Assembly: GCF_016908775.1 (NCBI RefSeq) | Contig: NZ_JAFBEP010000009.1 | Span: forward strand, 45,937-109,936 | Length of the DNA stretch: 64,000 bases | Direction of reading: 5' to 3' | From: Defluviitalea raffinosedens | GTDB taxonomy: Bacteria; Bacillota; Clostridia; Lachnospirales; Defluviitaleaceae | Shown: piece after piece, positions 44,128 to 52,865 of the stretch | How positions within the stretch are numbered: the first letter of the stretch is position 1 | Layout: the number at the start of each line of letters is the position of its first letter | Translations under genes and position numbers: made by a program | Notes under the pieces: generated by a model | What the model saw: the letters and a program-made list of their open reading frames with translations, nothing else | Told to the model about the DNA's origin: nothing | Databases searched by the model: none

Positions 44128-45861
44128 ATGGGTAATAAAGCCAAAACTTTTTTATCATATTACAAACCATACCTGGGATTGTTTATTGCAGATATGGTTT
44201 GTGCATTTATAGCCGCAGGAATCAACCTGATATTTCCTCTTATAGTCAGATACATAACAGGGGATGTCCTGAAATCCAGTTCTGAAATAGTAGTGGGATT
44301 AATCATTAAAATTACACTGCTTATGCTGTTCTTAATATTAGTGGAATTCTTGTGTAATTATTATATTACATCCTATGGGCACATTATGGGGGCCCGTATG
44401 GAACATGATATGCGCAATGATATTTTTGAACATCTTCAGAAACTATCCTTTAGTTACTATGATGATCAAAAAGTTGGACATATTATGTCTCGAATCACCA
44501 ACGATTTATTCGACATTACGGAACTCTGCCATCACGGTCCCGAGGACCTTTTGATTTCAATTACTAAATTGGTTGGATCATTTATTATCTTAATGAATAT
44601 TGATTTAAAACTGACAATTATCGTGTTTTCATTTATTCCGCTTATGTTTGTATATGCTTATTATTATAATATGAAAATGCGTGAGGCCTTTCTGAAAAAC
44701 AGGGAAAAGATTTCCCTGATCAATGCCGGACTGGAGGACAGTCTCTCCGGGATCCGTGTAGTCAAATCTTTTACCAATGAAGAAATAGAATTAAAGAAAT
44801 TCAAAGAAAACAATGTTGAATTTGTAAAAAGCAAAAGTCACAGTTATCACTACATGGCAAAATACCACAGCGGCATTAACGCTTTCGGCTCTCTGATTTA
44901 CGTTGCTTTGATTATTGGAGCTTCTTTTTTCATTATGAAAAATCAAATCAATACCGTTGATCTGATTACATTTTTGCTTTATATTAATACCTTCCTTGAA
45001 CCTGTAAGAAAACTCGTCAATTTTGGCGAACAATTTCAAAATGGTATTACTGGATTCGAACGATTTTATGAAATTCTCTCCGTTCATCCTGATATTAAGG
45101 ATTCAAAAGATGCTATAGAAATTAGGGATGTCAAAGGCGATATTTCCTTTGAAAATGTTTCCTTCCAATATCATGGAACCACCGATGCGGTTTTCTCCAA
45201 TATTAATTTAAAAATAAATGCCGGAGACTATATCGCTCTGGTTGGTCCTTCTGGAGTCGGAAAAACAACCCTGTGCAGCCTGATTCCCAGATTTTATGAA
45301 GTAACCAGCGGAACCATCAGGATAGACGGCACAGATATCCGGGATGTCAAATTAAAGTCATTAAGACAAAACATTGGAATCGTTCAACAGGATGTATACC
45401 TGTTTACCGGTTCTGTTATGGAAAACATTCGATATGGTAAGCCAGATGCAACTGATGAAGAGATTATAGAAGCAGCAAAAAAAGCCAATGCCCATGATTT
45501 TATTATGGAACTGCCCAATGGATATGATACGGATATCGGGCAAAGAGGAATCAAACTCTCCGGAGGACAAAAGCAAAGGATCAGTATTGCCCGAGTATTT
45601 TTAAAGAATCCTCCCATTCTTATATTTGACGAGGCAACTTCCGCCCTGGATAATGAGAGTGAAAAAGTCGTTCAACAGTCTTTAGAAAAATTGGCAAAGA
45701 ACAGAACCACATTTGTCATCGCCCATAGACTTTCCACGATCAAGAATGCTAAAAAAATTCTGGTACTCACAGAAAACGGCATAGCAGAAGAAGGCAGCCA
45801 CGAAGAACTATTGGCTATGAATGGTTTATACGCACAACTTTATAATATGCAATTTAAATAA
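44128..45861 (+). CDS. ABC exporter half-transporter, MsbA-like
   Basis: A 577-residue protein with a six-helix membrane domain (about 1-310) fused to an ATPase domain (about 335-577). ATPase motifs: Walker A VGPSGVGKTTL (about 372), Q-loop QQDVYLF, signature LSGGQKQR, Walker B ILIFDEATSALD and the switch His in IAHRLSTI. It should work as a homodimer exporting lipids, drugs or peptides. The ATG is chosen for AGGTG 6 nt upstream; a GTG three codons earlier lies within that site. Single gene with a strong terminator. Confidence 0.92.
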   Translation: MGNKAKTFLSYYKPYLGLFIADMVCAFIAAGINLIFPLIVRYITGDVLKSSSEIVVGLIIKITLLMLFLILVEFLCNYYITSYGHIMGARMEHDMRNDIFEHLQKLSFSYYDDQKVGHIMSRITNDLFDITELCHHGPEDLLISITKLVGSFIILMNIDLKLTIIVFSFIPLMFVYAYYYNMKMREAFLKNREKISLINAGLEDSLSGIRVVKSFTNEEIELKKFKENNVEFVKSKSHSYHYMAKYHSGINAFGSLIYVALIIGASFFIMKNQINTVDLITFLLYINTFLEPVRKLVNFGEQFQNGITGFERFYEILSVHPDIKDSKDAIEIRDVKGDISFENVSFQYHGTTDAVFSNINLKINAGDYIALVGPSGVGKTTLCSLIPRFYEVTSGTIRIDGTDIRDVKLKSLRQNIGIVQQDVYLFTGSVMENIRYGKPDATDEEIIEAAKKANAHDFIMELPNGYDTDIGQRGIKLSGGQKQRISIARVFLKNPPILIFDEATSALDNESEKVVQQSLEKLAKNRTTFVIAHRLSTIKNAKKILVLTENGIAEEGSHEELLAMNGLYAQLYNMQFK

Positions 45862-45866
45862 TACAA

Positions 45867-45909
45867 TATAAAAATCGAGGAAGTTTAGAAAGCTTCCTCG
45901 ATTTTTATA
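45867..45909. terminator. Bidirectional terminator after the ABC exporter
   Basis: A perfect 17-bp stem TATAAAAATCGAGGAAG / CTTCCTCGATTTTTATA with a 9-nt loop and T runs on both strands. It lies between the convergent exporter and FIST genes. Confidence 0.92.
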
Positions 45910-45948
45910 AAATCAAACAATGTTCAGGGGGTTTTACTTAAGTAACTA

Positions 45949-47025
45949 TTATGCAATATCCAATAAACCCAGAATACTCGACTTATTATGGATCTCAAGC
46001 ATACCATTCTTAAGGGAAGATATTTCTCCAATGGATAATGCTCCTTCCAGAGGATATTTCAATTTACTTTGAATATTAGTCAGTTCTTGTTTGAAAAATT
46101 CTCCTAAAAACATGGCTCTGGAAATGCAATCGAACAATAGTGGATGATATTTCATCGGAGCGTTCATAGAACACTCCCTGGCAACTTCCATGGATGAGTT
46201 CAATAATGTATCTTTATTTCCCTTAAGCACATAGATCACAGAGTTCTCCGGAACATCCGCAATACAAATAATTTCTCCCTTTTCATTCAATGCAATAGGA
46301 TCTCTTACAACCAGTTCCTGCCCTGTATTTTTGACTATGCCAAAAGGATGATCTTTGGCTATTTCAAAGAAGTCTGTACTATATAATATTATATCTTCTT
46401 CATTTTCTATTATTTCCTGGTATACATCAAAAGCATTTCTACAATCTATTTCAGTTAAAGTATTTTCATTAGATTTTGTTATCGAAAACGGGCCTGCTAA
46501 TTTTTCCCATCCGTGTTTTACACATAAAGTAGACTGATTAGGAATGATAGAAACAACAGCAACGTCTTCAAATACTCCTTCATTATTGAAAATGCAGGGT
46601 CTGTGTTCTAAATCGTAAAATCCTGCTCCACCGCCTACATAGGTTACTCTATTTCCCAATTTATTATAAATCGTATCTGTAAGTTTTTTCATTTTACTGG
46701 ATAGTCCATCCGCAAATACAATCGCAGTACAAGAACCAATACTATCCAGGTCAACGTCTACTGACAATAAATTGGGCGCTACTAAAGATGTAAAATAAGA
46801 GTGATATTTATGTACAATGAATCCTTCTCTAATATCTTGGGTTTCTACCAAAAGACTCGGAAAAATTCCTCCAAAAAAATTAATATTTTTGCTGTTCAAA
46901 TAACTAATCAGGTCATAAATAACTTTACTGGATTGTTCTCCGACTATAATCATTAACTGATCCTTTTCTTTGATTTCTAATTGATCTACATATGATTGTA
47001 ATTGATTAATTGTTTTAAGATACAT
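45949..47025 (-). CDS. FIST-domain sensory protein
   Basis: A soluble 358-residue protein with FIST-N (about 20-195) and FIST-C (about 200-345) domains, thought to bind small ligands such as amino acids. Family marks are NFFGGIFPSLL, VTYVGGGAGFYD and the C-terminal GALSIGEISSL. It has no output domain; stand-alone FIST proteins usually act with kinases or chemoreceptors encoded elsewhere. GGGGGA precedes the ATG. It marks the left border of the accessory island. Confidence 0.8.
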   Translation of the reverse strand: MYLKTINQLQSYVDQLEIKEKDQLMIIVGEQSSKVIYDLISYLNSKNINFFGGIFPSLLVETQDIREGFIVHKYHSYFTSLVAPNLLSVDVDLDSIGSCTAIVFADGLSSKMKKLTDTIYNKLGNRVTYVGGGAGFYDLEHRPCIFNNEGVFEDVAVVSIIPNQSTLCVKHGWEKLAGPFSITKSNENTLTEIDCRNAFDVYQEIIENEEDIILYSTDFFEIAKDHPFGIVKNTGQELVVRDPIALNEKGEIICIADVPENSVIYVLKGNKDTLLNSSMEVARECSMNAPMKYHPLLFDCISRAMFLGEFFKQELTNIQSKLKYPLEGALSIGEISSLKNGMLEIHNKSSILGLLDIA

Positions 47026-47319
47026 AATTATCCCCCTTTTTAAATTATTGCATCTTGAAATAATTATACCAATATTCAGAAATTAATTCAATAATTTCTT
47101 TCCAGGTTTTCGTTATTATTTTACAAATTACAACTATATTTCCATGTCATATTCATCATATTCAATAAAATCCCAAAGTTTGATTAGAAAAATTTTAAAA
47201 ATTTTCAAACTATCAGTAGCCATTATCCTCAAAGTCAAAATAAAAGACAGATTAAGGGGACATCAAAAATATCCCTTTCTTCTGCCTTTTAATCATGCTT
47301 CTCAATCTTATTTTCTGTT

Positions 47320-47520
47320 TCAATCCTCTATTTCAACCAAGCAAATTTTTTTCTCAAAACCTCCTCTGTACTTTGCTTTTTCTTCCTGGATTCTTCGTAC
47401 TTCTTCTCAGGTCGTATTCTTTTGCTTTATAATTCCGCTAAGTACTTCTAAAATGTCTGCCAATTCTTCTAAATCATCACTTTCAATAAACTCATTCACT
47501 TCTTCGGTCAACTTACTGAC
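47320..47520 (-). pseudogene. MazG-like pyrophosphohydrolase remnant
   Basis: On the minus strand, SKLTEEVNEFIESDDLEELA, then DILEVLSGIIKQKNTT, a stop (TGA at 47407-47409), EEVRRIQEEKAKYRGGFEKK. This is the C-terminal two-thirds of the phosphoribosyl-ATP pyrophosphohydrolase-like MazG family (house-cleaning NTP hydrolases), with one in-frame stop. The expected N-terminus (NKLVRDKIPEII type) is not found upstream; a different frame there reads KFALLKVLLDNLNDIDEEE. The long plus-strand frame over this region is an antisense shadow. Confidence 0.75.
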
Positions 47521-47719
47521 TTTAACGATTCTTCTTCATCAATATCATTCAAATTATCCAATAGTACTTTCAGCAATGCAAATTTATATGTGGTTTGTCA
47601 ATACCATAATAATTACCCTTATCTATAAATTGTTGCAAATCATTATACATTTCAATATGTATCAAATATTCTACAAATCCTATTATACCTACTGAAAAAA
47701 ATGAAAATTTCCCACTCCG

Positions 47720-47750
47720 TTGACAATATAATTTAAATAATTTATATTGT
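47720..47750 (+). promoter_or_regulatory. dnd operon promoter with palindromic operator
   Basis: TTGACA (47720-47725), 17-nt spacer, TATATT (47743-47748). The arms ACAATATAA (47723-47731) and TTATATTGT (47742-47750) form a perfect inverted repeat over both boxes, so a dimeric repressor would exclude RNA polymerase. Confidence 0.72.
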
Positions 47751-47768
47751 TAATTAGTTTAATAGTGT

Positions 47769-47778
47769 TACGTACGTA
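47769..47778. promoter_or_regulatory. TACGTACGTA palindrome before dndB
   Basis: A perfect 10-bp palindrome touching the dndB ribosome site (AGGTGA). In Salmonella, DndB represses its own operon; as I recall, unchecked, its operator has TACG and CGTA half-sites. This site could be the equivalent. Confidence 0.45.
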
Positions 47779-47787
47779 GGTGATCAT

Positions 47788-48906
47788 ATGAATTTGCTAG
47801 ATACAGACTATACATATACTTTCCCTGCAATACGCGGAATTCAGGCAAAACGGGAATATTTTATTACCATGTGCCCACTTAAATTAATTCCTAAGTTGTT
47901 TTTTAATGATCTTCAGGATGTTCCTCCGGAATATCGTGCTCAACGGGTTCTGAATAAAACTCGTATTCCTGAAATAACTAAATATATTATCGATAATCCT
48001 GATGATTATGTATTTTCTTCATTAACTGCTTCTATTGATGGTGAGTTTCAATTCGTACCCTTCAGTGATGAAAATGTATTTCATGATTTGGGGAAACTGG
48101 TTATTTCTATGGATGCAAAGTTTTTAATTAACGACGGGCAACATAGAAGAGCAGCCATTGAGGAAGCACTATTTCAAAATCCTGATCTGGCCAACGAAAC
48201 AATTTCAATAGTTCTTTTCAGTGATCGTGGATTAAAACGCAGTCAACAAATGTTTGCTGATCTTAATAAACATGCTATCAATACGACAAAATCCATTGGC
48301 ATTCTTTTTGATCATCGTGATCCAATTCGTAATCTTACATTGGACATTATTGATCAAATTCCTTTGCTAAGAGATTTTACGGATAAAGAAAGCAATTCAC
48401 TTTCCAAGTATTCGTCAAAAATATTTATTCTAAGCAACTTATATGAAGTAAATTGCAGGTTGATTTTAAATAATAAAAAGTCAAAATTAACAGAAGAAGA
48501 TCAACGATTTGTTCTCTCATTTTGGTCATACCTTTGCGATTCTATTAAAGAATGGAATGATGTAAAAAATAAACTTTTAAGTGCCCGAGAACTTCGTTCG
48601 ACGTACATACATTCACACGGTGTAGTTTTAGAAGCTTTAGGAATTGTGGGGAGCTATTTTTATAAAAATAAGCAAAAAGATATGAAAAAATATCTCGCTA
48701 AATTAAATAACATTAATTGGAGCCGGCAAAACATGGTTGATTGGCGAGATCGAGTCATTCGTTCAGATGGACGTATTGCAAAAAGCAATACCTTTGTGAT
48801 ACGTACATCTAACTTAATCAAACAAAAAATAGGGCTAGAATTAACGAATGAAGAACAGAAAATTGAACTAGAATTTTTACATCAATATAAAACCCAAAAT
48901 CAATGA
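47788..48906 (+). CDS. dndB: DNA phosphorothioation regulator DndB
   Basis: A 372-residue member of the DGQHR-domain family, with DGQHR at residues 116-120 after KFLIN and the FSDRGLKRSQQMFADLNKHA segment that follows in DndB. DndB is not needed for sulphur insertion but controls dnd expression and modification level in Salmonella. AGGTGA precedes the ATG. First gene of the dnd operon, and its stop overlaps an ATG in the next frame (ATGA). Confidence 0.9.
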   Translation: MNLLDTDYTYTFPAIRGIQAKREYFITMCPLKLIPKLFFNDLQDVPPEYRAQRVLNKTRIPEITKYIIDNPDDYVFSSLTASIDGEFQFVPFSDENVFHDLGKLVISMDAKFLINDGQHRRAAIEEALFQNPDLANETISIVLFSDRGLKRSQQMFADLNKHAINTTKSIGILFDHRDPIRNLTLDIIDQIPLLRDFTDKESNSLSKYSSKIFILSNLYEVNCRLILNNKKSKLTEEDQRFVLSFWSYLCDSIKEWNDVKNKLLSARELRSTYIHSHGVVLEALGIVGSYFYKNKQKDMKKYLAKLNNINWSRQNMVDWRDRVIRSDGRIAKSNTFVIRTSNLIKQKIGLELTNEEQKIELEFLHQYKTQNQ

Positions 48907-48929
48907 TCATAATAATTGGAGAGAAAAAC

Positions 48930-50327
48930 ATGAATAAAATTCAATTAGAAAATTTATTAGATGAGCTTGAATATGTTTATAAATCCGATGACAGACCCTG
49001 GATCATAGGATATAGTGGAGGAAAAGACAGCAGCGTAGTAGTTCAACTGGTGTATATGATGGTTTTACGATTGTCGGAAAAAGATAGAAAAAAACATATC
49101 TATATTGTATCCTCTGATACATTAGTAGAAAACCCAATTATTAAAAGTTATCTCCACGCTTCAAGCGCAAAAATCCAAGAACATGCAAAGCAACATAACT
49201 TACCTATTTCTTCTGTAATTGTACATCCTGATCCAAAGCAAAGCTTTTGGGCAAATATTATCGGCAGAGGCTTTCCTACTCCTAAAATGAACGGACGTTT
49301 TCGCTGGTGTACGGACCGATTAAAAATCAGGCCTACCAGTGATTTTATAAAAAGCATTATTGATACTGAAAAAAATGAAGTGATCATTTTACTCGGGGTA
49401 CGAAAACAAGAAAGTGCATCCAGAAAAAAAAGCATTGAAAAAAGAGAAATACATGGAAAACATCTTTCTCCCCATCCTATTGACAAAGCTTACGTGTATA
49501 ATCCTATTGCAGAATTATCAGTGGATGATGTGTGGGATATTCTTAATATGAATGGTCAAATAACCCCTTGGGGATGGGATAATAGTCAGTTAATCCAGCT
49601 CTATAGTGATGCGCAAAGCGGAGAATGCCCTTTTGCAGCCGTTACAAATACTGGTGATCATACTCAAAGCTGTGGTAAATCTCGTTTTGGTTGTTGGACC
49701 TGCCCTGTTGTAAAAGATGATAAATCATTAAAAGGTTTTATAGTTGCAGGTCATAAAGAATTAATTCCCCTGGCTAAGTTCCGAGAATGGCTGATCAGTA
49801 TTCGAGATCTTGACCAATATAGGGAAAGCAAACGCCGTAACGGACAAGTATATGTTCGCGCTGATGGTTCCCTGGGCCTTGGTCCTTTTACCTGGGAAGC
49901 TCGTCAAATGATTTTAAGAAAATTACTTCAGTTAGAAAAACAAATGGACTATCCTTTAATTACTATAGAAGAATTAAAAGCTATTGATCAAATTTGGGAT
50001 GAAGAACTGGATTTATCAAGACGAGTTTTAGTAGATCTGTATTATGAAGAAACAGGTAAGAAACTCCCCTGGCATGATCTTAAAAAGCCTTTATTTGACG
50101 AGAAAACTCTGGATTTACTAAAAACTTATGCAAATCAATACAATCTTCCTTATGATTTGGTCAAAAAATTAATCTTATTAACCCATGAAAATAAAAATTA
50201 TTCTAATCCTCGAATTCTGAAAAGCAAATTAGAAAAAGTATTCAATCAGCAATGGCTGCATCATGATTATATAGATGACTACTTAAAGGAGTTTGAAGAT
50301 GAAACTGAACAAGATTATGCTAACTAA
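48930..50327 (+). CDS. dndC: DNA phosphorothioation protein DndC
   Basis: A 465-residue PP-loop enzyme (SGGKDS, residues 29-34) of the PAPS-reductase-like family that activates the DNA backbone for sulphur insertion with ATP. The cysteines expected for its 4Fe-4S cluster are present: WCTDRLK, SGECPF and the run SCGKSRFGCWTCP. The ATG at 48930 with GGAGAG 6 nt upstream is preferred; an in-frame ATG at 48903 overlaps the dndB stop but lacks a site. The end overlaps the dndD start by 29 bp. Confidence 0.93.
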   Translation: MNKIQLENLLDELEYVYKSDDRPWIIGYSGGKDSSVVVQLVYMMVLRLSEKDRKKHIYIVSSDTLVENPIIKSYLHASSAKIQEHAKQHNLPISSVIVHPDPKQSFWANIIGRGFPTPKMNGRFRWCTDRLKIRPTSDFIKSIIDTEKNEVIILLGVRKQESASRKKSIEKREIHGKHLSPHPIDKAYVYNPIAELSVDDVWDILNMNGQITPWGWDNSQLIQLYSDAQSGECPFAAVTNTGDHTQSCGKSRFGCWTCPVVKDDKSLKGFIVAGHKELIPLAKFREWLISIRDLDQYRESKRRNGQVYVRADGSLGLGPFTWEARQMILRKLLQLEKQMDYPLITIEELKAIDQIWDEELDLSRRVLVDLYYEETGKKLPWHDLKKPLFDEKTLDLLKTYANQYNLPYDLVKKLILLTHENKNYSNPRILKSKLEKVFNQQWLHHDYIDDYLKEFEDETEQDYAN

Positions 50328-52488
50328 CATTGCTTCCTATGAAGGGACTCACGAATTTGATTTTACCATCTCAGACCCAGAACGAAATATTATTTTAATC
50401 GGCGGCCAAAACGGTGCCGGAAAAACTTCTTTATTTAAAGCTATTCAATTGGCATTATACGGCCCCCTCTACTTTAATTATCAGGGAGTGCATCATGCCT
50501 ATCTTCTGAAAATCAGAGAGTTTATAAATAATCGGACATTTACTCAAGAACATGTAGAAGCAAGTATTGAAATCAACTTTGATATCGCTGAAGGCCGTGA
50601 AGTCAACGTGTATAATATCAAACGCAGCTGGACTTTCATTGATCAAAAAATGAATGAATCCGTTGTGATTCATAAAAATGGTCATGAACTCAACAAGGAC
50701 GAAGTAAATTTCTTTGAAAACTATATTCAAACCGTACTTCCTCCTCGTTTGTTTGAGTTTTTCTTTTTTGACGGTGAAGAGATTGCCTCTTTTTTCTTAA
50801 GCTCCAGATCAAACACATATATAAAAGATGCTCTGCTCACCCTTTGTGATTTTGATACCTTTGAATACATAAGAAAGTATTCTAAAAACTATGTTCAAAG
50901 AAATCAAAATGATGATGCCTTAGAGGAAGTTCAGAAGGCATATGATCATCATTTAAATCTAATTTCCTCTGTAAAAAATGAAATCTATGACATTGAAAAA
51001 AATCTGGAGTCTATCATTGAAGAATTAGAAGATGTTACAAGAATTAAATCAAATTTGGAACATTCTTTTAAAAATGCAGGAGGTTTATCCTTTGAAGAAA
51101 AAGCTGCTCTAAATGAAGCATTAAAATATCAGGAAGAAATCAGAGTAAAAGAAAGCTATAAGCAGCGCGTATTTTTTGATGAATTGCTTCCTTTTATCCT
51201 GGTTAAAGATGGAATTGCTCAAATTAAAGAGCAATTAGAAAAAGAAGCTGAAGTAGAACAATATAATTTAATCAAAAGCAAATTAAACAGTGATTTTATC
51301 ACCTCGATCCTAAAAAAAGAGCTTTTAAAATCCACCACTTTTGAATCCCGGTTAGAAAAAGAAGCTGCAGAAGAATTGTCCGTTTCTTTGTGTCATCAGA
51401 TTCATGAACAATTAAAACCACCGTTTTCTTTAGATTACTTTACTCCGATCCATGATGTTTCAAAAGAGCAAAAAACAGCCATTGAACAGTTCATTAATAA
51501 GATGGAATCTTTCAATCCTCAAACCATTCTGGAGTCAGTTGAAATAAAGAATAAAGCTCAGCAAATTATATCGGAGATTAATTCGAAATTAAGGAACTCT
51601 ATGCCTGAAGAAGATGTAGAAAAATATATTCAGGAGCTTAATCGTATAAATGAACAACAAATAAAATTAAACGAACAGAGATTAATAAAAGCAACCGAAC
51701 TAGAATCAAAGCAAAATGACTTAAATAATCTTCTTAAAGAAAAAGAACATTTATATGAAACCTTAAAAAGTAATGCCCAGAATAAAAATATATATGAAAT
51801 CACAAGTGCGTTAAGCAATATGCTAAATGCATTTATTATGGATGTTTCTCAGCATAAATTTAATGACCTCAAAACAGAATTTTTAACCATGTTTAAAAAA
51901 ATTATAAGAAAAGAAAATTTTGTAGATGATCTGGAAATCAATGACCAGTTTGATATACTTCTATATCGTAAAAAAATATACTCTCTTAACGAACTTCGAC
52001 ATCTTTTAAAGAATGTCGGACTAAAAGAATTCAAAAAACATTTAGGACATAACTCCATGGAAATTCTGATGAAGAAATTTTCAATAACCAAGGAAAATCA
52101 ACTGGAAGATGCTCTGGATCAAGCTTTGTTTAACGAAGAACTTGATCTGTTTGAGAAAGTAAATATAAAGCAATTTTCTAAAGGAGAAAAGCAAATTTAC
52201 ATTCTATCCTTATATTGGGCAATGATTAAAATATCATCCCATGAAATACCTTTTATTATTGATACTCCTTATTCTCGAATCGATACGGAACATAGGGACA
52301 ATATATCGACACTCTTTTTCCCTAAAATTAGTCACCAGGTAATCATTTTATCCACAGATGAGGAAATTAATAAGCATTACTACAGCAAGTTAAAACCTTT
52401 TATTGCCAAAGAATATCTACTGGATTATGATAAAGTTAATAACAAAACCTATGTGAGAAATAAATATTTTTTTGAGGTGACACCATGA
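50299..52488 (+). CDS. dndD: DNA phosphorothioation ATPase DndD
   Basis: A 729-residue SMC/Rad50-like ATPase. Walker A is GGQNGAGKT (residues 35-43); the ABC-type signature FSKGEKQ starts at 626 and Walker B IIDTP at about 653; long coiled-coil segments (about 205-260 and 400-500) lie between. DndD is thought to open or bend DNA for DndC and DndE. The ATG at 50299 has GGAG 7 nt upstream, inside dndC, so translation is coupled. Its stop overlaps the dndE start (ATGA). Confidence 0.93.
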   Translation: MKLNKIMLTNIASYEGTHEFDFTISDPERNIILIGGQNGAGKTSLFKAIQLALYGPLYFNYQGVHHAYLLKIREFINNRTFTQEHVEASIEINFDIAEGREVNVYNIKRSWTFIDQKMNESVVIHKNGHELNKDEVNFFENYIQTVLPPRLFEFFFFDGEEIASFFLSSRSNTYIKDALLTLCDFDTFEYIRKYSKNYVQRNQNDDALEEVQKAYDHHLNLISSVKNEIYDIEKNLESIIEELEDVTRIKSNLEHSFKNAGGLSFEEKAALNEALKYQEEIRVKESYKQRVFFDELLPFILVKDGIAQIKEQLEKEAEVEQYNLIKSKLNSDFITSILKKELLKSTTFESRLEKEAAEELSVSLCHQIHEQLKPPFSLDYFTPIHDVSKEQKTAIEQFINKMESFNPQTILESVEIKNKAQQIISEINSKLRNSMPEEDVEKYIQELNRINEQQIKLNEQRLIKATELESKQNDLNNLLKEKEHLYETLKSNAQNKNIYEITSALSNMLNAFIMDVSQHKFNDLKTEFLTMFKKIIRKENFVDDLEINDQFDILLYRKKIYSLNELRHLLKNVGLKEFKKHLGHNSMEILMKKFSITKENQLEDALDQALFNEELDLFEKVNIKQFSKGEKQIYILSLYWAMIKISSHEIPFIIDTPYSRIDTEHRDNISTLFFPKISHQVIILSTDEEINKHYYSKLKPFIAKEYLLDYDKVNNKTYVRNKYFFEVTP

Positions 52489-52865
52489 TTTTTAGATTGC
52501 GAACTTCCAAGCAAACCCAGGAAATCTTTGAGGAATTAGAAAAAAGGTCCAACTTCCGTCCTTTTACCTTGGTAAAACACGCCATTATTTGGTCTATCAA
52601 GCAAAAAACATCTGTAGCCAATTTTCAGTCCGATGCAAATGGCCTGGATTTAAATCGTCAGACAATTACTGGTGAATACGATATCTTTTTTAAGTCTTTG
52701 ATCCAGCAGAACGAAGGCCGCTATTTAACAGAAGAAGAATATTTTCCTCATTATCTCAAAGCCCATATCGACCGGGGCGCTCCTATTTTACTGGATATGT
52801 ACAATCATGGCAATGGGCTGGAAGGATATATCAAGCACAGTTTAGGAGTGGGGGATACGGTATGA
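52485..52865 (+). CDS. dndE: DNA phosphorothioation protein DndE
   Basis: A 126-residue protein; DndE binds nicked double-stranded DNA as a tetramer and completes the DndC-D-E complex. The start FRLRTSKQTQEIFEELEKRS and the ribbon-helix-helix-like first half are typical, and the C-terminal HIDRGAPILLDMYNHG is a conserved family segment. It overlaps both neighbours by 4 bp. Confidence 0.9.
   Translation: MIFRLRTSKQTQEIFEELEKRSNFRPFTLVKHAIIWSIKQKTSVANFQSDANGLDLNRQTITGEYDIFFKSLIQQNEGRYLTEEEYFPHYLKAHIDRGAPILLDMYNHGNGLEGYIKHSLGVGDTV

Noticed and set aside
47144..47695. 183-codon plus-strand open frame before dndB
   Set aside because: It has no ribosome site and low-complexity hydrophobic content, and it is antisense to the broken MazG-like gene, which explains the sequence better.
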